Source: Riptortus pedestris (Eukaryota; Arthropoda; Insecta; Hemiptera; Alydidae). From it: 64,000 nt of DNA. This document shows, in pieces, positions 32,961 through 43,550 of this stretch (positions are counted from its first letter, which is position 1; each line of letters opens with the position of its first letter). Made by a program: the position numbers and the translations under genes. The stretch spans positions 20,993,501 to 21,057,500 of the forward strand of contig CM032230.1 in assembly GCA_019009955.1 (NCBI GenBank), in the 5' to 3' direction. Below the pieces are notes generated by a model, which was not told the origin of the DNA, searched no databases, and was given only the letters and a program-made list of their open reading frames with translations.

Positions 32961-33436
32961 TTAGCAGATTTCCCTTAAGGTAAATCACCTATTGAGGTTG
33001 TACTTATGACGCAATTTTTGAATATTTCTACAAATATCCATCGATCCTACCCAGGAAATGATGAAAATGATGTTCGTTCAAAGCAACATATATATATTAC
33101 ATTTCTTAATGCTTAATCGTTACAACCTCGATATTATTTAAACTATTTATGTAAAATTAAAGATAAAGTTCGGACCAGTGGAAGGAGGGTTTAAAGGGGA
33201 CATTTTTCAAAATATCGCCGTTATTATGGGGTCGAATTGAAAAAGTGAATAGAGTGAATCTTATTTCAAATTAAATATGCCACACATGTTGCTACTTAAA
33301 TCTTATCTCTATATTGAATATTTAACAAGGTATTTCCATATTTCAGTTTTAGGCCATCAGTAAACCCACAATCCTACTCACACGGAAGGATTAAATACCA
33401 AATGTCGTTGTCATTGAAGTTTTACTTTCTAAAATA

Positions 33437-34259
33437 CAGTAGACTCCCGATTATCCGAAACCCGATTAAACGATTCTCTCGCTTAACCTAAACATTTTGA
33501 GTTGCTAGGGAGGAGGGAAAAAAATTACTTCTTCCTAGCTTCGCGGAAAGAGGCGTGAGAAGAGGGTGTGGGAGCGCGAGGGAGGGTCGACAGTCCCACG
33601 GATGTGACGATCTGTTTCTCCGAACCTCTTAGGTTCGGGTCCAGTGAGTATTGAAGAGTTCCTTCTATACTCGGTGGTCTGGTCTTAGTAAACAAACCTA
33701 GCTTCCTGTTGGAAACAGTTAAAGGCAGTGCCTTCAGTCTGCCTTCAACTTACGCAGAGTGAAGTGCTGTTCTTTTTCTTCTTTGGTTTGAAAGTGGAGT
33801 GATTTTAAAGTCATGAGTGAAAAACGTAAGCGTACTGTTGTATCGTTGGAGACCAAGTTAGAGGCGATCGATAGGCTGGAGAAAGGTGAGTCACTAACGA
33901 AAATTGCTAATGAATACAAGGTGGGAATTGCATAAGTGCATGACTGGAAAAAAAATAAGGAGGAGTTCCACTCGTAATTTCAGAAGCTCGACAAAGAAAA
34001 ATCACCGACGTTTTTAAACGATGAAGTTTTTTTTTTCTTTTTCTTCCATTTTCTTTTTAAGTCTATAGTTTTATAAATACATATGTACGTAGTTATTTTA
34101 ATTGTTAAATAAAATAAGCTTTTTTTCAAGTACATAAACGTGTTTTTTATTCTAATTGATCCATTTTCAAGCAGAAATTTCGGACTCCCGTTTAACCGAA
34201 ATTTTCGCTTATCCGAAACCCCTCGGTCCCGAAGGTTTCAGTTAATCGGGAGTCTACTG
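33437..34259 (+). mobile_element. pogo/Tigger transposon, internally deleted
   Basis: Terminal inverted repeats CAGTAGACTCCCGATTATCC (left) and its inverse ending GGGAGTCTACTG (right), each next to TA (33435-33436, 34260-34261). 823 bp against more than 2 kb for complete Tigger elements. The repeat continues inward with TTATCCGAAACCC on both ends. Confidence 0.93.
33813..34028 (+). pseudogene. Tigger/pogo transposase, N-terminal helix-turn-helix only
   Basis: ATG 33813 gives MSEKRKRTVVSLETKLEAID, then RLEKGESLTKIANEYKVGIA, a TAA at 33933-33935, then VHDWKKNKEEFHS, another stop, and FQKLDKEK. This is the CENP-B/Psq-type DNA-binding N-terminus that recognises the transposon ends. The DDE catalytic domain is absent, replaced by a T-rich segment and an AATAAA-like tail. 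Confidence 0.88.
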
Positions 34260-34309
34260 TACTTGCAAATAAGTTGTATGATTACATTAATTATGATATT
34301 TCATATTTT

Positions 34310-34620
34310 ACCCAAAAATGTTTATTTCACCGATACGAAACTCAATATTTAACCGTTTCAGCAACACTAGGTATCTTATTTTATTGGAGAAAATACGACT
34401 TAAGGGTTTAAGATGAGGAGGATCCCACAATTCAATATATCTCCGTTTTATGAGTCGGATAGTAGTAAAATTATATACAACCAATCTTGTTAAACCATTA
34501 CTGTTCTACTATTGTTCTGTTTTTTTTATTTAATTGTATCGCTACTATTGAACAAGTTATTCGTACTTTCTTTTTATCTGCCGTCAGTAACCACCCCATT
34601 TCACACAATTAACTCATCAC
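34310..34620 (-). repeat. Decayed HLE-A subfamily-2 fragment
   Basis: Worn words in order (CGAAACTCAATATTTAACCG, AATATATCTCCGTTTTATGA, CCGTCAGTAACCACCCCA). Confidence 0.55.
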
Positions 34621-35097
34621 ATTTTTCCATTAAAAAAGAGAATATGTGGTGAAATGAGAGCATAAATGTGAACCACCTCATATTATATTTAATAAATACA
34701 ATAAAGAACTTATGTAGTTTATCAAAAATATAGATATGGATGTAGCAAAAATACATTAGAATGTAAAATTGATTGTGAGGAATGAGTATTATAACTCAAT
34801 ATATTTACCTTACATAGACACTCAAATAAAACATCAGTTGAGTTTAACTGTTCTATTTTATTATTATTATTTCATTTCAATTATTAATTTTATTTGACAT
34901 TATCTTACTTATATTAATATTATATTTCACAATTATTAATATTTTTTTCAAATTATATTTGATTAGATGGTTGATTAACGTGTATATAAAAAAAAATGAT
35001 TTAAACACAATCATACATACAATATGCCATGTGGAAATGGAACATGTATTCAAATAAATAATTCCTCATAGGGTTACTATGAGGAGAAAACAAAAAG
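34621..35097. other. No recognisable feature
   Basis: Very AT-rich, no gene or repeat family recognised. Confidence 0.4.
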
Positions 35098-35500
35098 TCC
35101 GTCACGCAGGGGCAGCGTAAACTAAGCAGATTTCCCACGTGAAGTTTTACAATAGAGAAATTTCACGAGAACCGAGCCAGTGAAGGAAACGGCCGAACTA
35201 GCTTTTGGCGGGAAAGTAACTCTCGTCCGTTAGTAATATTTATAGTAAATTTAATTTTCAATGAGATTGGTTCTATACTACTTTTCGATCCGACGTATAG
35301 TAACGGAGATATTTCGAATTTTCAAAAATCCTCCCCTCTAAACCCCCCCCCTCCCTGGTCCGATTTCAGCCGCTAACGAACTTGATCTTTCTTTTTACAT
35401 AAAACGACTAAATATCGAGTTTGGTAACGATCAAACAAAAATTGCGACCGCTAGAGCGAGGTACCAGACAAATACATACACACACACACACACACACACA

Positions 35501-35553
<53 letters not shown>

Positions 35554-35671
35554 GAACGGACCTTATTTTCGTCATCTACTGGTAGGACCGATGGACATTT
35601 GTAGAAATTATCGAAAATTGCGTCATGAGTACAACCTCAATAGCTGATTTCCCTTAAGGGAAATCTGCTAA
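35098..35671 (+). mobile_element. HLE-A copy, full length (574 bp)
   Basis: Compact copy with both termini nearly perfect, (AC)n-(AT)n tract at 35468-35548 and a perfect terminal palindrome; CTAA ends 35671. It lacks about 110 bases of body found in longer copies. Confidence 0.93.
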
Positions 35672-35676
35672 AATGT

Positions 35677-35729
35677 TATATGGCACATAGGAAATCTGCT
35701 TAGTTTATGCATTTCCCGACGTGAGGGAC
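35677..35729 (-). repeat. HLE-A left-end fragment
   Basis: GGAAATCTGCTTAGTTTATG ... GTGAGGGA, directly after the previous copy in opposite orientation. Confidence 0.7.
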
Positions 35730-36190
35730 TTTCGGATATTATATTTCTTAAAGTCTATAGAACGTGCATACAACGCAAAAAACGAAAAAACCGAACCGAA
35801 TAGGTGGGTAAGTATATGTTGCAACCTATTCCTAAGTTAGGATTTCAAGAAGAATCCAATTGATTTGGAAGTATTTTGCACATTAATGGAGCGAGTTAGT
35901 GGTGATTAATGATAAATAAAATTTACCGAAAGGTTCTAAGAACTTTAGACAACTTTTAAGGTTTTAAGAACAGAAGACTGGTTCTAACCAAAGGATCCGT
36001 CTCCCCAGAACCAAATCAGGAAACAAAGAATGGAAATAAACCTTCAGTAAAGAAGTTTGATTCCCACGTGTCCCGTACATATTTCCTACATAACACGTGT
36101 TTGTTATTAACATATAATATTTTAATATAAACTATAGAGAATGCAATGAAAACATTATTCGCAAGAAAAAAAAGAATATATATATATATA
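35730..36190. other. No recognisable feature
   Basis: Unassigned sequence; no open frame. Confidence 0.4.
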
Positions 36191-36484
36191 ATAGATTTTT
36201 ATATCATTATCTGCCCAGATCGATATGATACTAGACATTTATTTTTGTTTAAATAACTTCTGAATAAATAACACCCCCAGCAGCAGACTTGCCTTAGAAG
36301 GATGATCCTTATATTACAGGCAGCTATTAGGAGCTGATTAAACCAAGGAGTGAAATCTGAATCACCATATGAAAATTACTAAAGAAATGAGCATTCATAT
36401 TAGAACTCGTAAACTAATAGCGAAAACTATTGGACCTCAGAAGGCCAATCAACCAAACAAATATGTTTGATGTGCGTTTCACAG

Positions 36485-36485
<1 letters not shown>
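36191..36485 (+). repeat. Family C repeat, diverged copy
   Basis: Begins after a short AT tract (36178-36190): TTTTTATATCATTATCTGCC, GATCGATATGATA, a middle with GCCTTAG, and GGCCAATCAACCAAACAAAT near the end, in the same order as the copies at 36541 and 37735. Confidence 0.65.
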
Positions 36486-36542
<57 letters not shown>

Positions 36543-36800
36543 AAAGGTTTTTGTTTCATTATCTGCGAGGATCGATATGATAAAGATATATTTATGGAAA
36601 TAATTTGTGTAAAAATATCACTAGCTGGCCTGCCTTAGCAGAAATATTTATACCGCGACCTACTAGGAGGCGTTTAAAATGATGAGTGAGAATCTAAATC
36701 ACAATATGAAAAATATTAATCAGAAACTACCAGAGAAAAGAAATTTGGCTTGAGAAGGCCAATCAACCAAACAAATATAGAGCGTTAACAGACATATGTA
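36486..36800 (+). repeat. (AT)n tract and family C repeat
   Basis: AT tract 36486-36540, then TTTTTGTTTCATTATCTGCG, ATATTTATACCGCGACCTAC, TAGGAGGCGTTTAAAA, GAAACTACCAGAGAAAAG, GGCCAATCAACCAAACAAAT, ending TAGAGCGTTAACAGACATAT, a word shared with HLE-A. Confidence 0.75.
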
Positions 36801-36920
36801 ACGCGCCTGTACATACAATATATATATATATATTCCAAAATATTTTAATTTTGATAACTGAGTGGATCGATATGATATTAAAGAATTGCGACCCCTAGAG
36901 CATTAACAGACAAATACAAA

Positions 36921-36985
<65 letters not shown>

Positions 36986-37093
36986 CAAAATATTTTAATT
37001 TCGATAACTGAGTGGATCGGTATGATATTAAAGAATTCCGGCCCCTACAGCATTAACAGACAAATACAAATATATATATATATATATATATAT
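36801..37093 (+). repeat. Duplicated 86-bp segment separated by (AT)n
   Basis: TTCCAAAATATTTTAATTTT...AGAGCATTAACAGACAAATA occurs at 36831-36917 and again at 36982-37067 with few differences, separated by an AT tract of about 60 bases and followed by another. Confidence 0.85.
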
Positions 37094-37681
37094 TGCTGCG
37101 AGAATCGGATGAGTGGGCGAATACACAAAGAGAGAGCCGCGTGAAAGGAGGAACAAAGACTAGTGGAACAGGCGAAGCTAATAATTAGGGCCATTCTAAG
37201 TAGGGCCCCCGGCAGAATCTAATTAAAGCCTTCCAGGAAGTTCTCGACCTTTCCTTGGCTAGGCCATTCTACAGGTATATATAAGGGACTCTCACTGTAC
37301 CCCACAGTTGAGTTGATGCTCGAAGGTCTTCGAGAGATGTTCAGCACAACAGTGCGACTTATTGCCGAGCGGTAAAGTGTTGTGCCGTGACTTTAAGTGG
37401 CAGTTTATGTGCCGTGTTTAAGACAGTGCAGTGCCGCGAAGTAAAGGACAGTGCAGTGCCGTCTTTTGTGAATTTCAGTGACCGTGAGTGAATTATTGGA
37501 CTGTGAAATCTGAAGAACAGTGACACTATCAGTGTAACACAGTGAGTACAAATAATCAAGAGTATTGTGCATTGTGAAATAAATTGTGCAGTGATAAACT
37601 GTGAAACTTGTGTGTGTTTAATTTTGCAATCCAAAAGAACTCTTATTATCAACGTTTATTACTGGTTTTGTAATAAAACGT

Positions 37682-37685
<4 letters not shown>
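37094..37685 (+). mobile_element. Solo LTR, 592 bp (Ty3/Gypsy-like)
   Basis: Starts TGCTGCGAG and ends CGTAACA, the TG...CA form, inside an AT tract (ATAT on both sides could be the target duplication). It has a TATATAAG box at 37276-37283, AATAAA at 37578-37583 about 300 bases downstream, and a middle segment rich in the words GTGCCGTG and CAGTGCAGTGCC. It is GC-richer than its flanks. No internal retroviral-type coding region lies beside it, so it probably arose by LTR-LTR recombination. A fragment of the same LTR is at 4512-4562. Confidence 0.8.
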
Positions 37686-37725
<40 letters not shown>

Positions 37726-37910
37726 TTCAAAGATTTTTATCTTGCCTTAACAGAAATATTTATACCGCGACCTACTAGGAGGCGTTTAAAACAATGAGTG
37801 AGAATCTAAATTACAATAGCATTCATATTAGATCTCAGAAACTACCAGAGAAAAGTAATTTGTCCTGAGAAGGACTATCAACCAAACAAATATAGAGCGT
37901 CAACAGACAT
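37686..37910 (+). repeat. (AT)n tract and family C repeat, 5' part deleted
   Basis: AT tract 37686-37724 followed by TTGCCTTAACAGAAATATTT, ATACCGCGACCTACTAGGAG, GAAACTACCAGAGAAAAG and AGAGCGTCAACAGACATAT. Together with the copy at 36541-36800 it brackets the solo LTR region. Confidence 0.75.
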
Positions 37911-37935
37911 ATATATATACATACACATACTTGCC

Positions 37936-38318
37936 GGCACGTACCTTAATTGATGAAATAGGACAATGTGGACGGGGGTTATAAGAGGTGAGGAATTTCA
38001 GAAATTCAAAATATCTTCGTTATTTTAAGTCTGATTGAAAAAGTATATATAACCAATGTTATTTCAAATTTAATTTCCTATAAATGTTATATGCACATAT
38101 AATCTCTATACGAATATTAACGGTGATATTTGGATTTTATAGCTTTCAACCCTTCAGTAAACCTCCATTTCTTCATCATGTTTACAAAAAAAAAAATTAT
38201 ATTGTGAAGCACTTTCTGAGAAGGCTAAATACCAAATATTGCTCACATGGAAATTTTACGTTTTGTGATAAATGCAAATACGTGTCGCACGTGGGAAATC
38301 TGCTTAGTTAACGACTTT
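37936..38318 (-). repeat. HLE-A subfamily-2 copy, right part missing
   Basis: Body words on minus, then the subfamily-2 left module (TTTTACGTTTTGTGATAAAT, GTCGCACGTGGGAAATCTGC, TTAGTTAACGAC); the last terminal bases are lost. It runs into a decayed plus-strand right module to about 38400. Confidence 0.75.
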
Positions 38319-38400
38319 TATTTCGTCATCTACTGGGAAGGACGTTTGAGGACACTATTCGAAAATCGCGTCATGAGTACAACCCATGTGGGAAATATGC

Positions 38401-39028
38401 AGAGAATGGAAAGCTGGAAGGCATTAAAATTAAACTTGTGATTATTTCCTCAGAATGCTGTTAAAGGCTCCGCTGATAAAAGTGGGATGATGGTCTAAAT
38501 AAGAGATGCGCCTTCGTCGAGTTTTCTCATTTCCGCTCCTAACCGCCTCCGTTTCCTTTATCCTTTATCGGCCCATCCAAGAGCCGCTGGGGACCGCCTT
38601 AGGCTTACCACATTAACATATAAATCAGGGCTGAAATACTGCCTGGAAGAGCTCTCTTCGCACGGGTAATTGTATGTATATTGTATGGGCTTGGCACGCA
38701 CGTAGCTCCGGCCCCTTTATTGTTCTCATTCGTAGACTTTTTATAGTCACTAAAGGAGAAGGCAGTTGCCCTTTCTCTTAATAAAAAGGACCAGGGGTCG
38801 GGGCGCTAACGGCACGATAAGGACAGGCAGGCTCCATCTTTTCACACGAGGCAAGGACTACAGTAATCTCCAACTACACTAAATAAACTCAGCGGTCGTA
38901 TTAACTTTCTCATTGAGTATATGAAAATATCTCAACGGGCATCTGTGCCAACGAACAATATAATAAAAAACTCAGATGTTTCACGTGACGGAAGGACTAA
39001 TCTCTTCTCCCCATACATTGTCTATATA
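38401..39028. other. Low-repeat, GC-richer segment; no gene assigned
   Basis: 38460-38900 is clearly richer in GC than surrounding repeats and matches none of the local families. No convincing open frame, splice pair or RNA gene. It may be unique host sequence. Confidence 0.4.
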
Positions 39029-39563
39029 TTTAAACAGATTTCCATTAGGGGAAACCAGGTTGTGCTAGGAGTTTCAACAAAAACAATGAGGTCCGTTCAT
39101 TATATATATATATATATATAATTGTCTTTTAACGCTCTAGGGGTCGCAATTTTCGTTTGATCGATACCAAACTCGATATTTAAACTTAAGGTGTAAAAAT
39201 GAAAGTTTATAACGGCTAAAATCGGACCAATGGGAAGGGGAATTTATAAAATTTAAAATAACTCCCTTAAGATGACTCGGTTCGAAAAAATGTATAGAAC
39301 CAAATTTATTGCAAACGTAATGTTCTATAAATCTTTTAATGTACCGAGATATTTGCATTTTCTTTAAATTTCGGCCTTTAGTATATACAACACTATGACC
39401 TTCACTCCTAATCAGGTAATATAGACAATCAGCTATTATATTATATTGAAGCCTAAATACTAAATATTGTTCTCATTGATCTTTTACGTTTCGAGGTAAA
39501 CGCAAATTTTGAGGTGACGCATGTGGGAAATCTGCTTAGTTATCGCAGCACCTACTTGACGGA
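39029..39563 (-). mobile_element. HLE-A subfamily-2 copy
   Basis: Starts at a worn right hairpin (CAGATTTCCATTAGGGGAAA), AT tract 39101-39120, body, subfamily-2 left module and left terminus ending GACGGA at 39563. The right module has an internal deletion. Confidence 0.82.
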
Positions 39564-39712
39564 AGTTTATCAACTTGTATTTTAATTAAATGAAAGCAAT
39601 ATTTGGTATTTAAGCCTCGTGTAAAGTTTATATATAATGATTGTATAACGACTCATCGCAAATATCGCAGAAGCAGAAGTAGGGCTTACTGAAGGTTAAA
39701 AAATAAAAAAAG

Positions 39713-39997
39713 TCCGTCACGCAAGGGCTGCGATAACTAAGCAGATTTCCCACAAGCCTCACGTATTTGCACTTATTTCCAAACGTAATAGTCCAATGAG
39801 TATATTATTAGGTATTTAGGATTCAAGTAATGAGCTTCATAATATAACAGCTTATTGTTAATATGACAAGAGTAGGAGTGGAAGATTACTAAAGGCCGAA
39901 AACTAAAAAATGCAAATATCTCCGTTAATAATTAAGATAATGATAATGAATGGAAATCGAACAAAAATTGCTAGATGTGTGAATGTGAGTGTGTGAA

Positions 39998-40028
<31 letters not shown>

Positions 40029-40305
40029 TAAGGACTTCACTTTGGTTGAAAAAGGCCAGCACGTCCATTAGGTTTAAAATGTTTTTCCAGCGCTAGCTTT
40101 CGAGGACCCAAATACATCATCAGACAATTCCTCTCAACTAGAAGTGTTGATGATGTGAGGAGCTCCAAGTCGAGATTTCATTTTCGTTATCCCTCGAGTA
40201 GGATTGATAGACATTTGAATAATTCTTTTGAAATACGCTTGATATTAATTAGTAAGCAGAACCTCAATAGCTGATTTCCCCTCGGATAAATCTGTTTACG
40301 CATGT
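39713..40305 (+). mobile_element. HLE-A subfamily-2 copy with an insertion next to its (AT)n tract
   Basis: Left terminus at 39713 (TCCGTCACGCAAGGGCTGCG), subfamily-2 body, AT tract 40000-40020, a foreign segment at about 40021-40165, then the right module and a worn terminus near 40305. Confidence 0.8.
40021..40165 (-). other. Segment with hammerhead-like core (minus strand)
   Basis: Minus strand reads GAATTGTCTGATGATG, a variable linker, then CCTCGAAAGCTAGCGCTGG. CTGATGA and GAAA are the hammerhead core blocks in the right order, and GCTAGC/GCGCT could form a short stem III. No long inverted repeat is visible here, unlike the related elements. Confidence 0.4.
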
Positions 40306-41149
40306 TTTTTTACTAACTAGTACAGTTCAATACAGGCCGTCACAGAATCATACACTCGTCCAAGAAAATCCAAGAGAACATTAAAACATTGTAACTGGCC
40401 AAGATACAGAATAGGCCATAACATATAAAAAGAAATACTTAAGTAGAAAAATATGCGAAAATTAAAACCGACCCTTCTCGAACCAGTATACAACGGCTAT
40501 TAAACAAGTTATAGTTGACCCCTGAATAAATTACGAAAGAGGGTAGCTTCTGACCAACACAAAGTTATGAGAAAAAAAGCAGCAAATTCGAAATACTAAT
40601 AGGCACAGTTGAAGGAAGGACATGAGAGAAGTACCTATAGGTGAGTTTGGTAACGACACGGCCATTCACGGATACACAAAACCTGCCTCAAGTCTAGGAC
40701 AGAACCACCAACTTGCAGAACATTAACTTTAGAAACAATTCTTAATTTTAGTTTATTATTTATGTAAAAGGCTTCAAACCTAGGGTAATTTCAGAAATTA
40801 ACATAAGTATAATATAAATATATGTATTTATTTTTATATATATTATTTAATATTTGTAATTATACAGTTCAAATATTTTTATATTTTTATGGGTTATTTA
40901 TTATTTACCATAATTTAATTTTAATATTAACAATCAAACATCGCCCACCAGGAGACAAACAACTAACATACTTCACAAACTACAAGAATATTCGCGATAG
41001 GCTCCTCACAAAGGAAGTTCTTTAAATATTTAAGAATAATGAACTTATACAATGAAATATAAATGATTAATCAAGGCTCAATTAGAGAATGTATTTAACC
41101 AACACTTACTTTTTGTTACTAGCGTTCCCCCACTTCCATCCTTCGTGCG
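40306..41149. other. No recognisable feature
   Basis: Unassigned, AT-rich. An open frame at 40822-41025 has no supporting evidence. Confidence 0.4.
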
Positions 41150-41242
41150 AAAACAGCTATTGAGGTACTCGTGACGGGACATTGAAAAGATTTCCTCAAA
41201 TGTCGATCAATCCTACCCAGATGATGAAAATATGGTCCACTA

Positions 41243-41302
<60 letters not shown>
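41150..41302 (-). repeat. HLE-A right-end fragment joined to family B through (AT)n
   Basis: AACAGCTATTGAGGTACTCG and TCGATCAATCCTACCCAGAT are HLE-A right module on minus. The AT tract (41245-41302) is then followed by family B rather than HLE-A body. Confidence 0.8.
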
Positions 41303-41304
<2 letters not shown>

Positions 41305-42413
41305 TAGTTATGGTTCCCGGCTTCGCACGGGAAATCATTTGAGGCTGAATGATGAGGGTATTATATTATTTGGCAATGCTTTATTTTGCACAATATTTTA
41401 ACATTTCCCCGTCCCAGTGTTAAGAGTCTCTACCCATCGTTGCTGTGAATTTGTTAATAATAAACTTACTTATTACGTATGGTTTCACTATCCTCCATAT
41501 TTTTATAATTCCCGACTCCTCTGCAGTTTGTGTGTAGCTTTTTTTAATAACGTAATGGACCATATAATCGATAACCATATCGTATTCTGTCTTCCAGACC
41601 ATGTATGAGTAAAAGTTCCTTTCCCTTGATGCGGTACAAAGCCCAACCAACGGTGACAGCTGTTTTAAGTAGGCCTTAGCCGCTATTGCAAATAGTCTTT
41701 TGTAAGTCTCGATTGTAAACTGTATATTCATATAAAAAATGAAATATGGCCAATTATTAATTGAGGCCTTCCTTGTAAAAACCACTCCCGTTTGAACCTA
41801 AAAAAATTTATATAGCTAATAATCGTGGAAGAATTAATGCTAATTCAGATATCGAGTTTTGTTAAGTTTGGTTCAATCGTTTTTTACCCCCCCCCCCCGT
41901 CTTTAGTACTCCCACTTTAGTTTTTAGTGTATATAAAGTTTATACTTTGTTACAACACAAAAGCGAATATAACAAACTTTACTTAAAATAAAAAACTTCT
42001 GTTATGTGTATGATTGCCGAAAAACCATGATTCCCGATTTCATTTTTATCGTATAATGCATTTTAACTTCAGAATAAGGCAAAAGTATATATATAACAAA
42101 AGTTACTCTTAATAACAAAATAACCAACTTTTGTTATGTGCAAATTTAAAGAAAAACCAATAGGAAACGAAATTTTTTTTAATTTCAGGCTTCCCTTATA
42201 ACCCCCACTTCTGTTCGTCTCAGGGAATATTAATATAGCCTAAAAACTAAGTTGGGTTAGTAGTAATATTCATACCAAATTTCATAAAATTCGGTTCAGC
42301 CCTTTATGTTTGAAAAGAAACAAAATGCAGTTATGGTGCCAAAGACATTTGAAACGAAAAAGTATCATGAAATTTCTAGAAAAAAATCAATGTACAGACA
42401 GAGGTTACTATTT

Positions 42414-42415
<2 letters not shown>
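41303..42415 (+). repeat. Family B repeat, copy 1 (about 1.1 kb)
   Basis: Starts ACTAGTTATGG and the hairpin CCCGGCTTCGCACGGG (41316-41331), runs through GAGGCTGAATGATGAGGGTA, repeated modules with ATAACAAAAGTT and AACTTTTGTTAT in inverse orientation, AATTCGGTTCAGCC, and ends ACAGACAGAGGTTAC at an AT tract. No credible coding sequence. The class is undetermined. Confidence 0.8.
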
Positions 42416-42444
<29 letters not shown>

Positions 42445-42763
42445 TCCTGCCAACGAGGCGAGCAAATGTGCATTTCCTGATGTCATAAGGTATGCAGTTT
42501 TTAAGAACTTACCACCCAGGAAAAGAAATACATGAGAAAGTCGATAGTAGTCCATCAGATTCGTCCCTTAAAAGAGGCGTGATTGTTATCATTGCAAGAA
42601 AAGAAGAAACAATATTGATTCGACTGTTCGATTCGAAATAAGTAATAATCAGGAAGTAAATTAAGAAAAAAAAATAGACATCTACACTCAATTCTGTCTA
42701 CATTTTAAAGAAAAGTTCATTATAGAAACTTGGACAGTAAGAGTTACTGTTGAGTTGAAGAGG
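42416..42763. other. (AT)n tract then unassigned sequence
   Basis: AT tract to 42439; the rest has no recognised feature. Confidence 0.5.
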
Positions 42764-42775
42764 AGTTATTCCTAA

Positions 42776-43235
42776 TATTTATTTATAGCTGGTGGTGAGG
42801 GTGATGAATGGTTAATCACAAAAACTTTTTTATGGCTCCTCACAATTTTAGCGGCTTGGAATGATCCCCTTGGCCTCAGTGCATCGGCAGGGTTTAGCCT
42901 GGTAGCAAGTCTATAGGATCGCCCTACGCTCTGACGGTAATTTTTGCTTATAATATTATTTTAATGTTTATATAGTAATTATTAATTTGTTATGTTTTAA
43001 TTGTAAATATGTTTTTGAATATAGGTGTTATTATTGTAAAAAATTTTATAATGTTATAGACGTTTTTGTTATATGACCAATTATGTAAACATTTTTAACA
43101 ACTGATTTTTAGACTCCTAATTATGGTGTTACATTGTTTTGTAGCTCTGAGGATGGGGATTTAGTCCCCGAAAGCGCTCAGCGTTTATAAGAAATAAAAT
43201 TGTGAGGAGCCATAAAAAAGTTTTTGTGATTAACC
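42776..43235 (+). mobile_element. Inverted-repeat element, 42-bp perfect arms, 12-bp target duplication, hammerhead-like core
   Basis: Arms at 42809-42850 and 43195-43236 are perfect inverse copies over 42 bases. AGTTATTCCTAA stands at 42764-42775 and 43236-43247, a direct duplication that defines the insertion; the left side has a 33-base extension outside the arm. Just inside the right arm is CTGAGGA, hairpin GGGGATTTAGTCCCC, GAAA, then GCGCTCAGCG, in the order of a hammerhead core with stems II and III. Stem I pairing around it is weak. No coding sequence. Confidence 0.8.
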
Positions 43236-43247
43236 AGTTATTCCTAA

Positions 43248-43495
43248 GTCGACTGCACAATATCTTAATATAAATAAAATCAGAAGACATAAGGAAAATG
43301 TCAACTAACATTCTAAAAGCATTAATAAGAATAGTGCACTTCAATTTGAATCATAATAAAGTTTAACTTAAACAGCTCACTTAGTAGCAGCAAGGATATT
43401 CATATAATATGAATTAAAATGGAAATAATTACATTAAATATGGCAGGTAAGGAGACTTGATAGGTCCATTCAAAAAGGGACACCTAAGTTTGTAA

Positions 43496-43549
<54 letters not shown>
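43248..43549. other. Unassigned sequence and (AT)n tract
   Basis: No gene. AT tract at 43498-43546 immediately precedes family B copy 2. Confidence 0.5.

Positions 43550-43550
<1 letters not shown>

Larger units (their letters stand above)
32961..34285 (-). mobile_element. HLE-A subfamily-2 copy, interrupted by Tigger
   Basis: Right end at 32961 (TTAGCAGATTTCCCTTAAGG), short AT tract, body and subfamily-2 left segment up to 33436; the match resumes at 34260 (ACTTGCAAATAAG) for about 25 bases before fading. The interruption is exactly the 823-bp element below. Confidence 0.8.

Noticed and set aside
37359..37652. Minus-strand open frame in the solo LTR
   Set aside because: It is antisense to the LTR and is explained by its low stop-codon content.
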